Shown piece after piece: positions 26,127 through 34,798 of a stretch of 64,000 bases of DNA (positions are counted from its first letter, which is position 1; every line of letters starts with the position of its first letter). A program made the translations under genes and the position numbers. The notes below the pieces were generated by a model. The model saw only the letters and a program-made list of their open reading frames with translations. It searched no databases and was not told where the DNA came from. Source of the DNA: Microbacterium oxydans (GTDB taxonomy: Bacteria; Actinomycetota; Actinomycetes; Actinomycetales; Microbacteriaceae). The stretch spans positions 248,001-312,000 of the forward strand of contig NZ_FMIR01000014.1 in NCBI RefSeq assembly GCF_900095745.1. The letters are read 5' to 3'.

Positions 26127-27032
26127 ATGACCTCGACCGCACCCCCGCTGCGCCGCCGACGCGCGCGCACCGGATTCGGCGGCCCCGTGCAGGGGTGGTT
26201 GTACGCCGCCCCCACCGCGATCTTCGTGGCGCTGCTCTTCGTGGTCCCGCTGATCCTCGTGCTGCAGATGTCGGCATCCGACTGGCCGCTGCTCAGCGGG
26301 AACCAGGGGTTGAACTTCCCCGAGAACTACGTGGATGCCGTCAATCACCGTCTCTTCTGGGACAGCATCCGCTTCACCCTGCTATACACGGTCATCACCA
26401 CCGTGCTCCTGATCGGCCTGGGTCTCGGGCTCGCGCTGCTCGTGCAGGAGTCGACCCGCTGGAAGGGCCTCCTGCGCACGGCGTTCCTGATTCCGAGCGC
26501 CCTGGGCCTGGCATCCGCCTCGCTGCTCTTCTATGTGCTGTACTCCCCCATCGCCGGACCCTTCGCCGGACTCATGAAGTCGTGGGGCATCACCTTCCTC
26601 GGCACCCCCGACGGCGCACTGTGGTCGACGATCTTCCTCATCGTGTGGCGCTTCGCCGGCTTCTACATGCTGCTGATGCTCGTGGGACTGCAGGGCATCC
26701 CCGACGACATCTACGAAGCCGCGCGCATCGACGGCTCGAGCCGCTGGCAGACCTTCCGCTACATCACGGTCCCCCTGCTGAAGCCGACGTTCGCGCTCAC
26801 GACCGTGATGTGCGTGACCGGGTCGCTGCTCGCGTTCGAGCAGTTCTACATCCTCACCAAGGGCGGCCCCGACAACAGCACGATGACGGTCGTGCAGCTG
26901 ATCTACAACGTGGCCTTCCAGGGGCAGAACAGCCTCGGCATCGCCGGCGCCCTCTCGGTGATCGTGCTCCTCGCGCTCATCGTCATCAACGTCTTCCAGT
27001 TGCGCGCCTTCCGGCGTCCGGATGAGAGCTGA
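26127..27032 (+). CDS. Carbohydrate ABC transporter permease, MalF type (module D)
   Basis: 301 residues, six predicted helices, EAA loop EAARIDG followed by FRYITVPLL. The N-terminus RRRRARTG is a positively charged cytoplasmic anchor. CUT1 channel subunit. It is separated from the binding-protein gene by a hairpin and a tandem repeat (99 nt), and from the next permease by 5 nt. Confidence 0.93.
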   Translation: MTSTAPPLRRRRARTGFGGPVQGWLYAAPTAIFVALLFVVPLILVLQMSASDWPLLSGNQGLNFPENYVDAVNHRLFWDSIRFTLLYTVITTVLLIGLGLGLALLVQESTRWKGLLRTAFLIPSALGLASASLLFYVLYSPIAGPFAGLMKSWGITFLGTPDGALWSTIFLIVWRFAGFYMLLMLVGLQGIPDDIYEAARIDGSSRWQTFRYITVPLLKPTFALTTVMCVTGSLLAFEQFYILTKGGPDNSTMTVVQLIYNVAFQGQNSLGIAGALSVIVLLALIVINVFQLRAFRRPDES

Positions 27033-27037
27033 CCCGC

Positions 27038-27928
27038 ATGTCTCAGACACTGACCCGCACCATCGTCGCGCCGGACCACCAGCCGACAGCGCCCCGATAC
27101 CGCTCCACAGCGGCCCGCATCGTCTTCGGCATCCCGTACTGGGTGTTCACGACCGCCCTCGCGGTGATCTTCCTCTACCCGCTCATCTGGACCGGCGTCT
27201 CGTCGGTCAGCCCGATGGCGGGCACGAGCCAGACCGACGGCTGGGGGTTCGGCAACTATGCCGCCCTCGGCGAGTACCAGGCGGGCATCTGGGTCTACCT
27301 CGGCAACTCGCTGTTCGTCTCGGTGCTCACGGTCGCCCTGACCCTGTTCATCTCGCTGCTCGGCGGCTACGCCTTCGCCCGGTTCTCGTTCCCGGGTAAG
27401 AACGCGCTGTTCCTGCTGACCCTCGCGATCCTGATGGTGCCGTACGCGACCCTGCTCATCCCGCTGTACGTGATCCTCAACGCGGTCGGCCTGCAGAACT
27501 CGCTGGTCGGGGTGGCCCTCGTGATCACCATGTTCCAGCTGCCGTTCTCGATGTTCATGATGCGCATCTCGTTCGAATCGATCCCGCGCGAGATGGACGA
27601 GGCGGCGATGGTCGACGGATGCTCCAGCTGGGGCGCCCTGTGGCGGGTGCTGCTCCCGGCGGTCAAGCCCGGACTCGTCACCGTCGGGCTGTTCGCGTTC
27701 CTCACGGCATGGAACGACTTCATGGCGCCGCTGATCCTCATCAACGACTCGAACCGCATGACACTGCCGCTCGCGGTCGCGAACCTCCGCGGGCAGGTGC
27801 AGGGTGTCGTCGACTACGGCGCCACCGAGGCGGGAGTCGTCGTGCTGGCGCTCCCCTGCATCGTGCTGTTCCTGATCCTCCAACGACACTACGTGCGCGG
27901 CTTCATGTCCGGCGCCTTCAAGGGATGA
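27038..27928 (+). CDS. Carbohydrate ABC transporter permease, MalG type (module D)
   Basis: 296 residues, six predicted helices, EAA loop EAAMVDG followed by WRVLLPAV. Second channel subunit of the module D importer. Its stop overlaps the GH127 start as ATGA, so uptake and intracellular hydrolysis are translationally linked. No cognate ATPase gene is nearby. Confidence 0.93.
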   Translation: MSQTLTRTIVAPDHQPTAPRYRSTAARIVFGIPYWVFTTALAVIFLYPLIWTGVSSVSPMAGTSQTDGWGFGNYAALGEYQAGIWVYLGNSLFVSVLTVALTLFISLLGGYAFARFSFPGKNALFLLTLAILMVPYATLLIPLYVILNAVGLQNSLVGVALVITMFQLPFSMFMMRISFESIPREMDEAAMVDGCSSWGALWRVLLPAVKPGLVTVGLFAFLTAWNDFMAPLILINDSNRMTLPLAVANLRGQVQGVVDYGATEAGVVVLALPCIVLFLILQRHYVRGFMSGAFKG

Positions 27929-29793
27929 CGATGTTCGACACCACTGCACCGGCTGCTCCGGTGGTTCCCACGCGCGGGCGCCTGCGCCCCCTCGGCCTCG
28001 ACGACGTGCGCATCACGGGCGGATTCTGGGGCGAACGCCAGGCCGTCAACGGCACGGCGACCCTCGACCACATCGAATCGCGCCTGGAGTCGGAGGGCTG
28101 GCTGCCTAACTTCGATCTCGCCGCCGCGGGCACACTGCCCGAGGGGCGCCGCGGGCGGGAGTTCGCGGATTCCGAGATCTACAAGTACCTCGAGGCCCTC
28201 GCCTGGGAGATCGGACGGACGGATGCCGCGACCGATGCCCCGCTCGAGCAGCGTTTCCGCGCCGTGGTCTCGCGGGTGGCTGCCGCGCAGGAGACCGACG
28301 GCTATCTGAACACGCAGTTCGGGCGCCCGGGGCAGGGCGAGCGCTGGTCGGATCTGGAGTGGGGCCACGAGCTGTACTGCCTCGGACACCTCTTCCAGGC
28401 GGCGGTCGCTCGGCACCGCACCCGGCCGGATGCCGACGACGGACTCGTCGCGGTCGCCCGACGCGCGGCCGAGCTCGTCTGCGGCGAGTTCGGCGCCGAC
28501 GGCCGCGACGCGATCTGCGGTCACGCCGAGGTCGAGGTCGGACTCGCCGAGCTGGGACGGGCGCTCGGGGAACAGCGCTTCATCGACCAGGCGGCCCTGT
28601 TCGTCGAACGGCACGGCCGCGGGTCGCTCGCCGAGATCGAATGGGGCCAGGAGTACTTCCAGGACGACGTGCCGGTGCGCGCGGCCGAGGCGCTGCGCGG
28701 GCACGCCGTGCGCGCGAACTACCTGGCCTCCGGCGCCACCGACGTCGCGATCGAGCTCTCCGACGACAGACTGCTCGACGCGTTGCGCGGGCAGTGGGAC
28801 CGCACGGTCAAGCGCCGCACCTATGTGACCGGCGGTCAGGGATCGCACCACCAGGACGAGGCGTTCGGCGCCGACTGGGAGCTGCCTTCGGATCGCGCCT
28901 ACTCCGAGACGTGTGCCGGAGTCGGGTCGATCATGTTCTCGTGGCGGCTGCTGCTCGCGACCGGCGACACCCGTCACGCCGACCTCATCGAGCGGACCCT
29001 CTTCAACGTCGTCGCGACGTCTCCCGCGCCGGACGGTCGGGCGTTCTACTACGCGAACACCCTGCACCAGCGTGTTCCGGGGGTACCTGCCGATCCGGAG
29101 GGAACGTCCAAGCGTGCTTCCTCGTCACTGCGGGCGCCGTGGTTCGAGGTCTCCTGCTGCCCGCCCAACGTGGCGCGCACCTTCGCGAGCCTCGCGGCCT
29201 ATGTCGCGACGGCCGACGACGAGGGCGTGCAGCTGCATCAGTACGCGCCGGCATCCGTGCGGACGGCGCTGCCCGACGGACGCGTGATCGCGCTCGACAT
29301 CGCGACCGGATACCCGGTCGACGGCGGCATCCGGGTGACGATCGCGGAAGACGCCGAGTTCACGCTCACCCTGCGGGTGCCGGCGTGGGCAGAGGGCGCG
29401 ACGGTGCGGGTCGACGCCGACGGCGAGAGCGCGCAGCATCCGGCCACTCCCGGCACGGTCGAAGTGCGCCGCGCCTTCCGCGCCGGTGATTTCGTCGAGC
29501 TGACGCTGCCTCTCCTGGCGCGCACGACGAGCCCCGATCCTCGCGTCGACGCCGTGCGCGGCTCGGTCGTGGTCGAGCGCGGCCCCGAGGTGCTGGCTCT
29601 GGAGTCTCTCGACTTCGGCGCCGATGTGGTCGACGCGGTGGTCGCCGGCGAGCCCGTCGAGTCCGGAGGTCAGGTGCGGATGCCGTTGCGGAACCGCGCC
29701 TCCGGCGAGGTCGCGGAGGCCCTGCTCGTCCCGTATCACGACTGGGCGCAGCGCGGTCCGTCGACGATGCGGGTCTGGATCCCGACGGCCTGA
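27925..29793 (+). CDS. Glycoside hydrolase family 127 (DUF1680), beta-L-arabinofuranosidase
   Basis: 622 residues with the (alpha/alpha)6 barrel and C-terminal beta domains of GH127. The Cys/Glu zinc set of Bifidobacterium HypBA1 is recognisable: E328 and C330 in SETCAG, and C411-C412 in SCCPPN. The second motif contains the unusual cysteine nucleophile. E312 (DEAFG) is the likely acid/base by spacing. There is no signal peptide, so it releases beta-L-arabinofuranose from imported oligosaccharides in the cytoplasm. The start at 27925 overlaps the permease stop (ATGA). Convergent with the module E permease (9-nt gap). Confidence 0.92.
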   Translation: MTMFDTTAPAAPVVPTRGRLRPLGLDDVRITGGFWGERQAVNGTATLDHIESRLESEGWLPNFDLAAAGTLPEGRRGREFADSEIYKYLEALAWEIGRTDAATDAPLEQRFRAVVSRVAAAQETDGYLNTQFGRPGQGERWSDLEWGHELYCLGHLFQAAVARHRTRPDADDGLVAVARRAAELVCGEFGADGRDAICGHAEVEVGLAELGRALGEQRFIDQAALFVERHGRGSLAEIEWGQEYFQDDVPVRAAEALRGHAVRANYLASGATDVAIELSDDRLLDALRGQWDRTVKRRTYVTGGQGSHHQDEAFGADWELPSDRAYSETCAGVGSIMFSWRLLLATGDTRHADLIERTLFNVVATSPAPDGRAFYYANTLHQRVPGVPADPEGTSKRASSSLRAPWFEVSCCPPNVARTFASLAAYVATADDEGVQLHQYAPASVRTALPDGRVIALDIATGYPVDGGIRVTIAEDAEFTLTLRVPAWAEGATVRVDADGESAQHPATPGTVEVRRAFRAGDFVELTLPLLARTTSPDPRVDAVRGSVVVERGPEVLALESLDFGADVVDAVVAGEPVESGGQVRMPLRNRASGEVAEALLVPYHDWAQRGPSTMRVWIPTA

Positions 29794-29802
29794 CCCCCGG
29801 GG

Positions 29803-30840
29803 CTACTCCCGTTTCCGGGTGACCGCCCGCTGCAGCAGCACGAAGACCAACAGGATGCCGCCGGTGATGATGGTCGTCATCTCCGGCGGGATGCCGCCGT
29901 CGCGCGTGATGAGCACGGTCATGAGACCGAGCACCAGCGCTCCGACGACCGAGCCGAGCACGTAGCCGTAGGCCCCGGTCAGCACGGTTCCGCCGATCAC
30001 GGCCGCCGCGATCGCGTCGAGCTCCCAGCCGATGCCGGTGATGTTCTGGGCGGTGCCGAGCCGGGCGGTGTAGAGCACGGCGGCGAGGCCGGCGAGCGAT
30101 CCGCTGATCACGTAGACGAGAACTTTGGTCCGCGCCACGGGGAGACCCATCAGCAGCGCGGAGTTCTCGGATCCGCCGATCGCGTAGACGGTGCGCCCTG
30201 TGCGGGTGCGGTGAAGCACGAAGAAGGCGACGAGCACGACGACGATCGCGATGATCACCGCCGGGGTGATGACGAGGTCGTTCACCTTCGGTCCGTCGAT
30301 GATCTTGATCTTCTCGGCGATCAGGCGGATCGGCGAATCCGCCGGGAGCTGCTCCGGCTTGGTGCTCAGCAGGGAGGCGAGGCCGCGTCCGAGGAACATC
30401 ATGGCGAGAGTCGCGATGAACGGCTGCACGTTGAAGTACCGGATCAGCACGCCGGAGACGAGGCCGAAGAGCCCGCCGATGCCGATCATGAGCACGATCA
30501 CGACGAACGGATTCCACCCGGCGTTCGAGAGCATGACCCCCGCGACCGACGAGACCGCGATGACCGAGCCGACCGACAGGTCGATGCCGCCCGTGAGGAT
30601 GACGAAGGTGAGAGCGACCGCGAGCACGATGAGGTGCGCGTTGTTGATGAGCAGGTTCGACAGCGTGCTCGCCTGGACGATCTTCCCGTAGGCGATCTCG
30701 CCGTAGACGATCATGCCGACGAAGATGATCACCGAGGCGATGGTCGGGACGACCGACGGATTCGACGTGAGCTGTCGGCGGATCCGATCGACGAGACTCG
30801 GGCCGGCACTCTGGACTGGTGCGGCGGCGATGACGCTCAT
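29803..30840 (-). CDS. Sugar ABC permease, YjfF/RbsC type (module E)
   Basis: 345 residues of the CUT2 (BPD_transp_2) permease family with the conserved loop TGGIDLSVGSVIA and about nine to ten predicted helices. The ATG at 30840 overlaps the upstream permease stop as ATGA. Two dissimilar permeases plus a YtfQ-like binding protein reproduce the E. coli ytfQRT-yjfF galactofuranose system, so this subunit corresponds to YjfF. Given the surrounding arabinofuranosidases, arabinofuranose is an alternative substrate (inference). Confidence 0.9.
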   Translation of the reverse strand: MSVIAAAPVQSAGPSLVDRIRRQLTSNPSVVPTIASVIIFVGMIVYGEIAYGKIVQASTLSNLLINNAHLIVLAVALTFVILTGGIDLSVGSVIAVSSVAGVMLSNAGWNPFVVIVLMIGIGGLFGLVSGVLIRYFNVQPFIATLAMMFLGRGLASLLSTKPEQLPADSPIRLIAEKIKIIDGPKVNDLVITPAVIIAIVVVLVAFFVLHRTRTGRTVYAIGGSENSALLMGLPVARTKVLVYVISGSLAGLAAVLYTARLGTAQNITGIGWELDAIAAAVIGGTVLTGAYGYVLGSVVGALVLGLMTVLITRDGGIPPEMTTIITGGILLVFVLLQRAVTRKRE

Positions 30841-31913
30841 ACTGCAGCCTCCTTCACGATCTCGACTCGCGGTGAGGGCGTCTGCGCCTTCTTGCGACGT
30901 TGGAACCAGCTGCGCACCCGCTCGGACTGCAGCAGGCAGATGGCGACGATCACGATCGCCTTGAACGCCGGGGTGGCCGACGACGAGACGCCGAGGAACA
31001 GCACGGTCTTGTCGAGGGTCGCGATCAGGAGAGCACCGACGAAGGCGCCGCTGAGCGAGAACTTGCCACCGGCGAGCGAGGCACCGCCGATGACGACGGC
31101 GAGGATCGCGTCCAGCTCGAGCTGGTAGCCGGTGCGGGAGATGTCGACCGTCATGACGCTGCCGACCGACATCACCCCGGCGATGCCCGCGAGGATGCCG
31201 CTGAGCACGTAGGTCGTCAGCAGCAGCCCCTTCGGCTTGATTCCGGCCATCCGGCTCGCCTTCGGGTTGATGCCGATCGCCTCGATCATGAGGCCGAGGG
31301 CGCTGCGGCGCACCACCCACGCGACGACCAGGACGATCGCCACGGCGAGGATGAACACCACGGGGATGCCGATGACGAAGCCGTTCGCGATCCAGCGGAA
31401 CGGATCGCTCGACGCAGCCGTGTTCTGGCCTCCGGTGATGACCTTGGCGATACCCCGCCCGGCGAGCATCAGCACGAGTGTGGCGATGAAGGGTTGGAGG
31501 CCGACGTAGGCGACGAGGATGCCGTTCACCGCGCCGAGGATGGCGGTGACGAGCAGCGCGAGACCGACGGCGGCGAGGGCGACACCGACCGATCCGGAAT
31601 CGCCGGCTGCGGCGAGGAACTCCATCGACACGGCTCCGGCGACAGCCATCAGCGAGCCGACCGAGAGGTCGATGCCGCCGGTCGCGATCACGAGTGACAT
31701 GCCGATCGCGATCATCATGATGGGTGCCGCCTGGCGGAGGATGTCGACCAGGTTGCCGACGAGGTTGCCGTTGTTCGGGTTGATCGAGATCGCGAGATAG
31801 GTCGGATCCTTGAGCACGTTCAGGGCGAGCAGCGCGACGATCGCGACGATCCCCCAGAAGAACGGCTTGCGGATCAGTTCGCGCCACACGGACGCACGAG
31901 CGGATGCGCTCAT
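30837..31913 (-). CDS. Sugar ABC permease, YtfT/RbsC type (module E)
   Basis: 358 residues, CUT2 permease with TGGIDLSVGSLMA and a characteristic long periplasmic segment (INPNNGNLVGN) after the first helix. The C-terminal cytoplasmic tail is basic (QRRKKAQTPS). ATGA overlaps link it both to the ATPase upstream and the YjfF-like permease downstream, giving a tightly coupled set. Confidence 0.9.
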   Translation of the reverse strand: MSASARASVWRELIRKPFFWGIVAIVALLALNVLKDPTYLAISINPNNGNLVGNLVDILRQAAPIMMIAIGMSLVIATGGIDLSVGSLMAVAGAVSMEFLAAAGDSGSVGVALAAVGLALLVTAILGAVNGILVAYVGLQPFIATLVLMLAGRGIAKVITGGQNTAASSDPFRWIANGFVIGIPVVFILAVAIVLVVAWVVRRSALGLMIEAIGINPKASRMAGIKPKGLLLTTYVLSGILAGIAGVMSVGSVMTVDISRTGYQLELDAILAVVIGGASLAGGKFSLSGAFVGALLIATLDKTVLFLGVSSSATPAFKAIVIVAICLLQSERVRSWFQRRKKAQTPSPRVEIVKEAAV

Positions 31914-33544
31914 CGGGTCTCCCCCTCGAGGGTTTCGGGTTGCACATCGGAAGCGGCGACCGGTGCGACATGGGCGACCTCGATCGCGTCGAGTTCCTCC
32001 TCGAGAGTGGTGGCCGCGGCCTCCACTCCGTGGGCGGCGATCACGTCGACGATCTCCTGCGCGGTCACATCGGGGCCGTTCAGGATCTCACCGATCTTGC
32101 TGTGGTCCTTCAGGACGACGATCCGCTCGGAGAGGCGCACGACCTCTTCGAGCTCGGACGAGACGAAGACCACGGCGACCCCCTGGTCGGCGAGTTCCGC
32201 GACGGCCTCCTGGATCTCGGCTTTCGCACCGACATCGATACCTCGGGTGGGCTCATCCAGGATCAGCAGCTCCGGCTCCGTCGCGAGCCAGCGTCCGAGG
32301 AGCACTTTCTGCTGATTGCCGCCCGAGAGGTTCTTGATCATCCGTTCCGGATCGGCGGGGCGCACGTTGAGGGCCGCGATGTACTTGTCGACGATCGCGT
32401 CCTGCTCCTTGCGCGGCATCGGCCGCGCCCAGCCGCGCTTGGCCTGGACGGCGAGGATCATGTTCTCGCGGATCGTGAGATCGCCGATGATGCCCTCGTC
32501 CCGACGGTTCTCGGTCGAGAACGCGATGCGCTGTGCGAGGGCGGCGGACGGCGACGAGAGGTCGACCTTGCGCCCCTTGACGGTGATCTGGCCGGACTCG
32601 CTGCGGTCCGCACCGTAGAGCAGACGCGCGAGCTCGGTGCGCCCGGAGCCGAGGAGTCCGGCGAAGCCGACGACCTCTCCTGGCCGGATGTCGAGGTCGG
32701 TGGCGTGCACGGCGCCGGCACGGGAGATGCCGGATGCCGAGAGGAAGGTCGCCTCGTCGGCGTCGCGCGGGGTGGTGCGACGGTTGCCGCCGAGCGACTT
32801 CAGCGTGTCGAGGTCCTTGCCGATCATCCGGGAGATGAGGGCATGCCTGTCGAGATCACGGGTGAGGTACTCCCCCTCGTACTTCCCGTTGCGTAGGACG
32901 GTGAGACGGTCGCTGATCGCATAGATCTGATCGAGGAAGTGCGAGACGAAGAGGATCGCGACGCCCTGGTCGCGCAGGGTGCGCATCACGGTGAAGAGAC
33001 CTTCGACCTCTGCCGCGTCGAGGCTGGAAGTCGGCTCGTCGAGGATGAGGACCTTGGCCTTGATCGCCATGGCCCGGCTGATCGCGACGAGCTGCTGCAT
33101 CGCGATCGAGAGCGTCGAGAGTGGCTGGTGGGTGTCGAGGTGGTCCAGGCCGAGCCGGGCGAGCGCCTCGGTGGCGGCGCGATGCGTGGCTCGCCAGTTG
33201 ACGCCGAGGACTCCGCGCACCTCGTGCCCGAGCATGACGTTCTCACCGATGCTGAGGTTGGGGGCGAGGTTCACCTCCTGGTAGACGGTCGAGATCCCGG
33301 CGGCCTGCGCGTCGCTCGTGCCGCCGAAGCTGCGCTCCTGACCGGCGACGACGATCGATCCGGAGTCGATGCGGTAGACACCGGTGAGGGCTTTGATCAG
33401 CGTCGACTTGCCCGCGCCGTTCTCGCCCATGAGAGCGTGCACCTCACCCTGGAAGAGGCGGAAGTCGACTCCGTCGAGCGCCTTCACTCCGGGGAATTCG
33501 ATGGTGATCCCGCGCATCTCGACGATGGGCAGTTCTTCGTTCAT
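31910..33544 (-). CDS. Sugar ABC transporter ATPase, two-domain (YtfR/RbsA type)
   Basis: 544 residues with two nucleotide-binding domains. Domain 1: Walker A GENGAGKST (40-48), LSIAMQQLV signature and LILDEPTSSLD. Domain 2: degenerate Walker A (GLLGSGRTEL), LSGGNQQKV signature and LILDEPTRGID. This asymmetry is normal for CUT2 ATPases. An acidic C-terminal tail of about 35 residues exceeds the usual length. It powers uptake with the two downstream permeases. A strong hairpin separates it from the binding-protein gene. Confidence 0.95.
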   Translation of the reverse strand: MNEELPIVEMRGITIEFPGVKALDGVDFRLFQGEVHALMGENGAGKSTLIKALTGVYRIDSGSIVVAGQERSFGGTSDAQAAGISTVYQEVNLAPNLSIGENVMLGHEVRGVLGVNWRATHRAATEALARLGLDHLDTHQPLSTLSIAMQQLVAISRAMAIKAKVLILDEPTSSLDAAEVEGLFTVMRTLRDQGVAILFVSHFLDQIYAISDRLTVLRNGKYEGEYLTRDLDRHALISRMIGKDLDTLKSLGGNRRTTPRDADEATFLSASGISRAGAVHATDLDIRPGEVVGFAGLLGSGRTELARLLYGADRSESGQITVKGRKVDLSSPSAALAQRIAFSTENRRDEGIIGDLTIRENMILAVQAKRGWARPMPRKEQDAIVDKYIAALNVRPADPERMIKNLSGGNQQKVLLGRWLATEPELLILDEPTRGIDVGAKAEIQEAVAELADQGVAVVFVSSELEEVVRLSERIVVLKDHSKIGEILNGPDVTAQEIVDVIAAHGVEAAATTLEEELDAIEVAHVAPVAASDVQPETLEGETR

Positions 33545-33566
33545 CGTTGTCTCTCCGTCTATCCGG

Positions 33567-33601
33567 TCTCGGGGGCGGCACGGTCGGCGCCGCCCCCGAG
33601 A
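33567..33601 (-). promoter_or_regulatory. Intercistronic hairpin between binding protein and ATPase (module E)
   Basis: TCTCGGGGGCGGC (33567-33579) and GCCGCCCCCGAGA (33589-33601) form a perfect 13-bp stem with a 9-nt loop. On the minus strand it starts 14 nt after the binding-protein stop and ends 22 nt before the ATPase start. It probably sets the ratio of binding protein to transporter by message protection or partial termination. Module D has a matching element at the same place. Confidence 0.7.
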
Positions 33602-33615
33602 TCACGGGGTGATGC

Positions 33616-34617
33616 TCAGTACTTGCGGTCCGCCAGAACGGCCTTGGCCGCATCCGCCGAGTCGAATGCCTCGCTCGGAACGATGATGTAGGACTCGACC
33701 GAGTCGCCGGCGAGAGCCTTCTCGACGACCTCGAGTGCGGTCTCACCGAACAGCGGGTTGTACTCGTGCACGTAGCTGAGCTGACCGTCGGCGAGCGCCT
33801 GCATCGCGTTCTTGGTGCCGTCGATCGTGGCGATCTTCACGTCGGTGCCGATGACCAGACCGGCTTCCTCTGCGGCCTGGGCTGCGCCGAGACCCATCTC
33901 GTCGTTCTGGGCGAAGACGAACTGGATGTCGTTGTTGTTGGCCTTGAGCATGGTCTCGAAGACGCTCTTGCCCTCTTCGGCCGACCAGTTGGCCGTCTGC
34001 GCGTCGACCTTCTTCAGCGTGGAGCCCTCGAGGCCCTCGTCGAAGCCCTGGTTGCGCTCGTTCACGACGCCGACACCGGCGGGACCCTCGAGGACGACGT
34101 AGTTGCCGCCGTCGGGGAACTCGGCCGCGGCCCAGGTCCCGACCTCCTTGGCGACCTCGATGTTGTCGGGAGCGATGCGGGTGACGTACATGCTCGTGTC
34201 ATCGGGCTCGATACCGCGGTCGAGCAGGATCACCGGGATCTCTGCCTCCTGGGCGAGCTTGAGGGAGTCCTCCCAGCCGCTGGCCTCGGTCGCCGACAGG
34301 AGGATCACGTCGACGTCCTCGTCGACGAACGACGTGAACGCGTCGATCTGCGACTTCTGGTCGAGGTTCGTGGCGGGCGCGTACTTCAGGTTGTACCCGG
34401 CCTCTTTCGTGAACGTGTCCTGGATGTTGCTCTCGTTCGCCTGGCGCCATGCACCCTCGGGGCCGACGGCGACGAAGCCGACAGTAGTGAGCTCGCCCGA
34501 GTCGCCGGAGTCACCGGCGTCGTCGTTTCCTCCGCTCGAGCATGCGGCCAGGCCGAGCGCGAGCGCGCCGACGGCGACGAGCCCCAGAACTGTACGAGTG
34601 CGCTTCATTGCAGACAT
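33616..34617 (-). CDS. Furanose-type sugar-binding lipoprotein (YtfQ-like)
   Basis: 333 residues. Lipobox LAAC (Cys26), then a CUT2 periplasmic-binding fold. GFVAVGPEGAWRQANESNI, ILLSATEASGWEDSL and IPVILLDRGI follow the pattern of YtfQ, the E. coli galactofuranose-binding protein. The first ATG (34617) has GAGGAGGAG about 7 nt upstream. Transcription likely begins near 34710 from the conserved promoter/operator at 34713-34742. Likely ligand: a free furanose such as L-arabinofuranose or D-galactofuranose; the choice is inferred from the locus. Confidence 0.92.
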   Translation of the reverse strand: MSAMKRTRTVLGLVAVGALALGLAACSSGGNDDAGDSGDSGELTTVGFVAVGPEGAWRQANESNIQDTFTKEAGYNLKYAPATNLDQKSQIDAFTSFVDEDVDVILLSATEASGWEDSLKLAQEAEIPVILLDRGIEPDDTSMYVTRIAPDNIEVAKEVGTWAAAEFPDGGNYVVLEGPAGVGVVNERNQGFDEGLEGSTLKKVDAQTANWSAEEGKSVFETMLKANNNDIQFVFAQNDEMGLGAAQAAEEAGLVIGTDVKIATIDGTKNAMQALADGQLSYVHEYNPLFGETALEVVEKALAGDSVESYIIVPSEAFDSADAAKAVLADRKY

Positions 34618-34712
34618 TTGATCTCCTCCTCGAGATTCCGGGTCGTTTCCCGGGGGTGGACCGTGCCGGTCCGGATGTGATGACGGGACACCTGGAGGGC
34701 GTCGCGCGGTTC

Positions 34713-34742
34713 ATGTTACCGGGAACAATTTTCGGAACACAA
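34713..34742 (-). promoter_or_regulatory. Promoter/operator cassette of the furanose importer
   Basis: Minus strand: TTGTGT (34742-34737), 18-nt spacer, TAACAT (34718-34713). The operator TGTTACCGGGAACA (34714-34727) covers the -10. A 30-nt block (34714-34743) matches the block before the GH43 gene (42263-42292) at 26 positions, including both promoter boxes. The start codon of the binding protein is about 95 nt downstream. Confidence 0.8.
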
Positions 34743-34782
34743 GCGCTTCTGATGATTCGGGGACGGTTCGTGATGAATTCGT

Positions 34783-34796
34783 TGTTACCGGACACA
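34783..34796. promoter_or_regulatory. Auxiliary TGTTACCG-type operator
   Basis: TGTTACCGGACACA shares the left half-site with the module E operators and has a degenerate right half. Its centre is 69 bp from the operator at 34714-34727. It lies 2 nt beyond the stop codon of the orphan ATPase gene. No promoter boxes flank it, so it may serve DNA looping. Confidence 0.5.
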
Positions 34797-34798
34797 TC

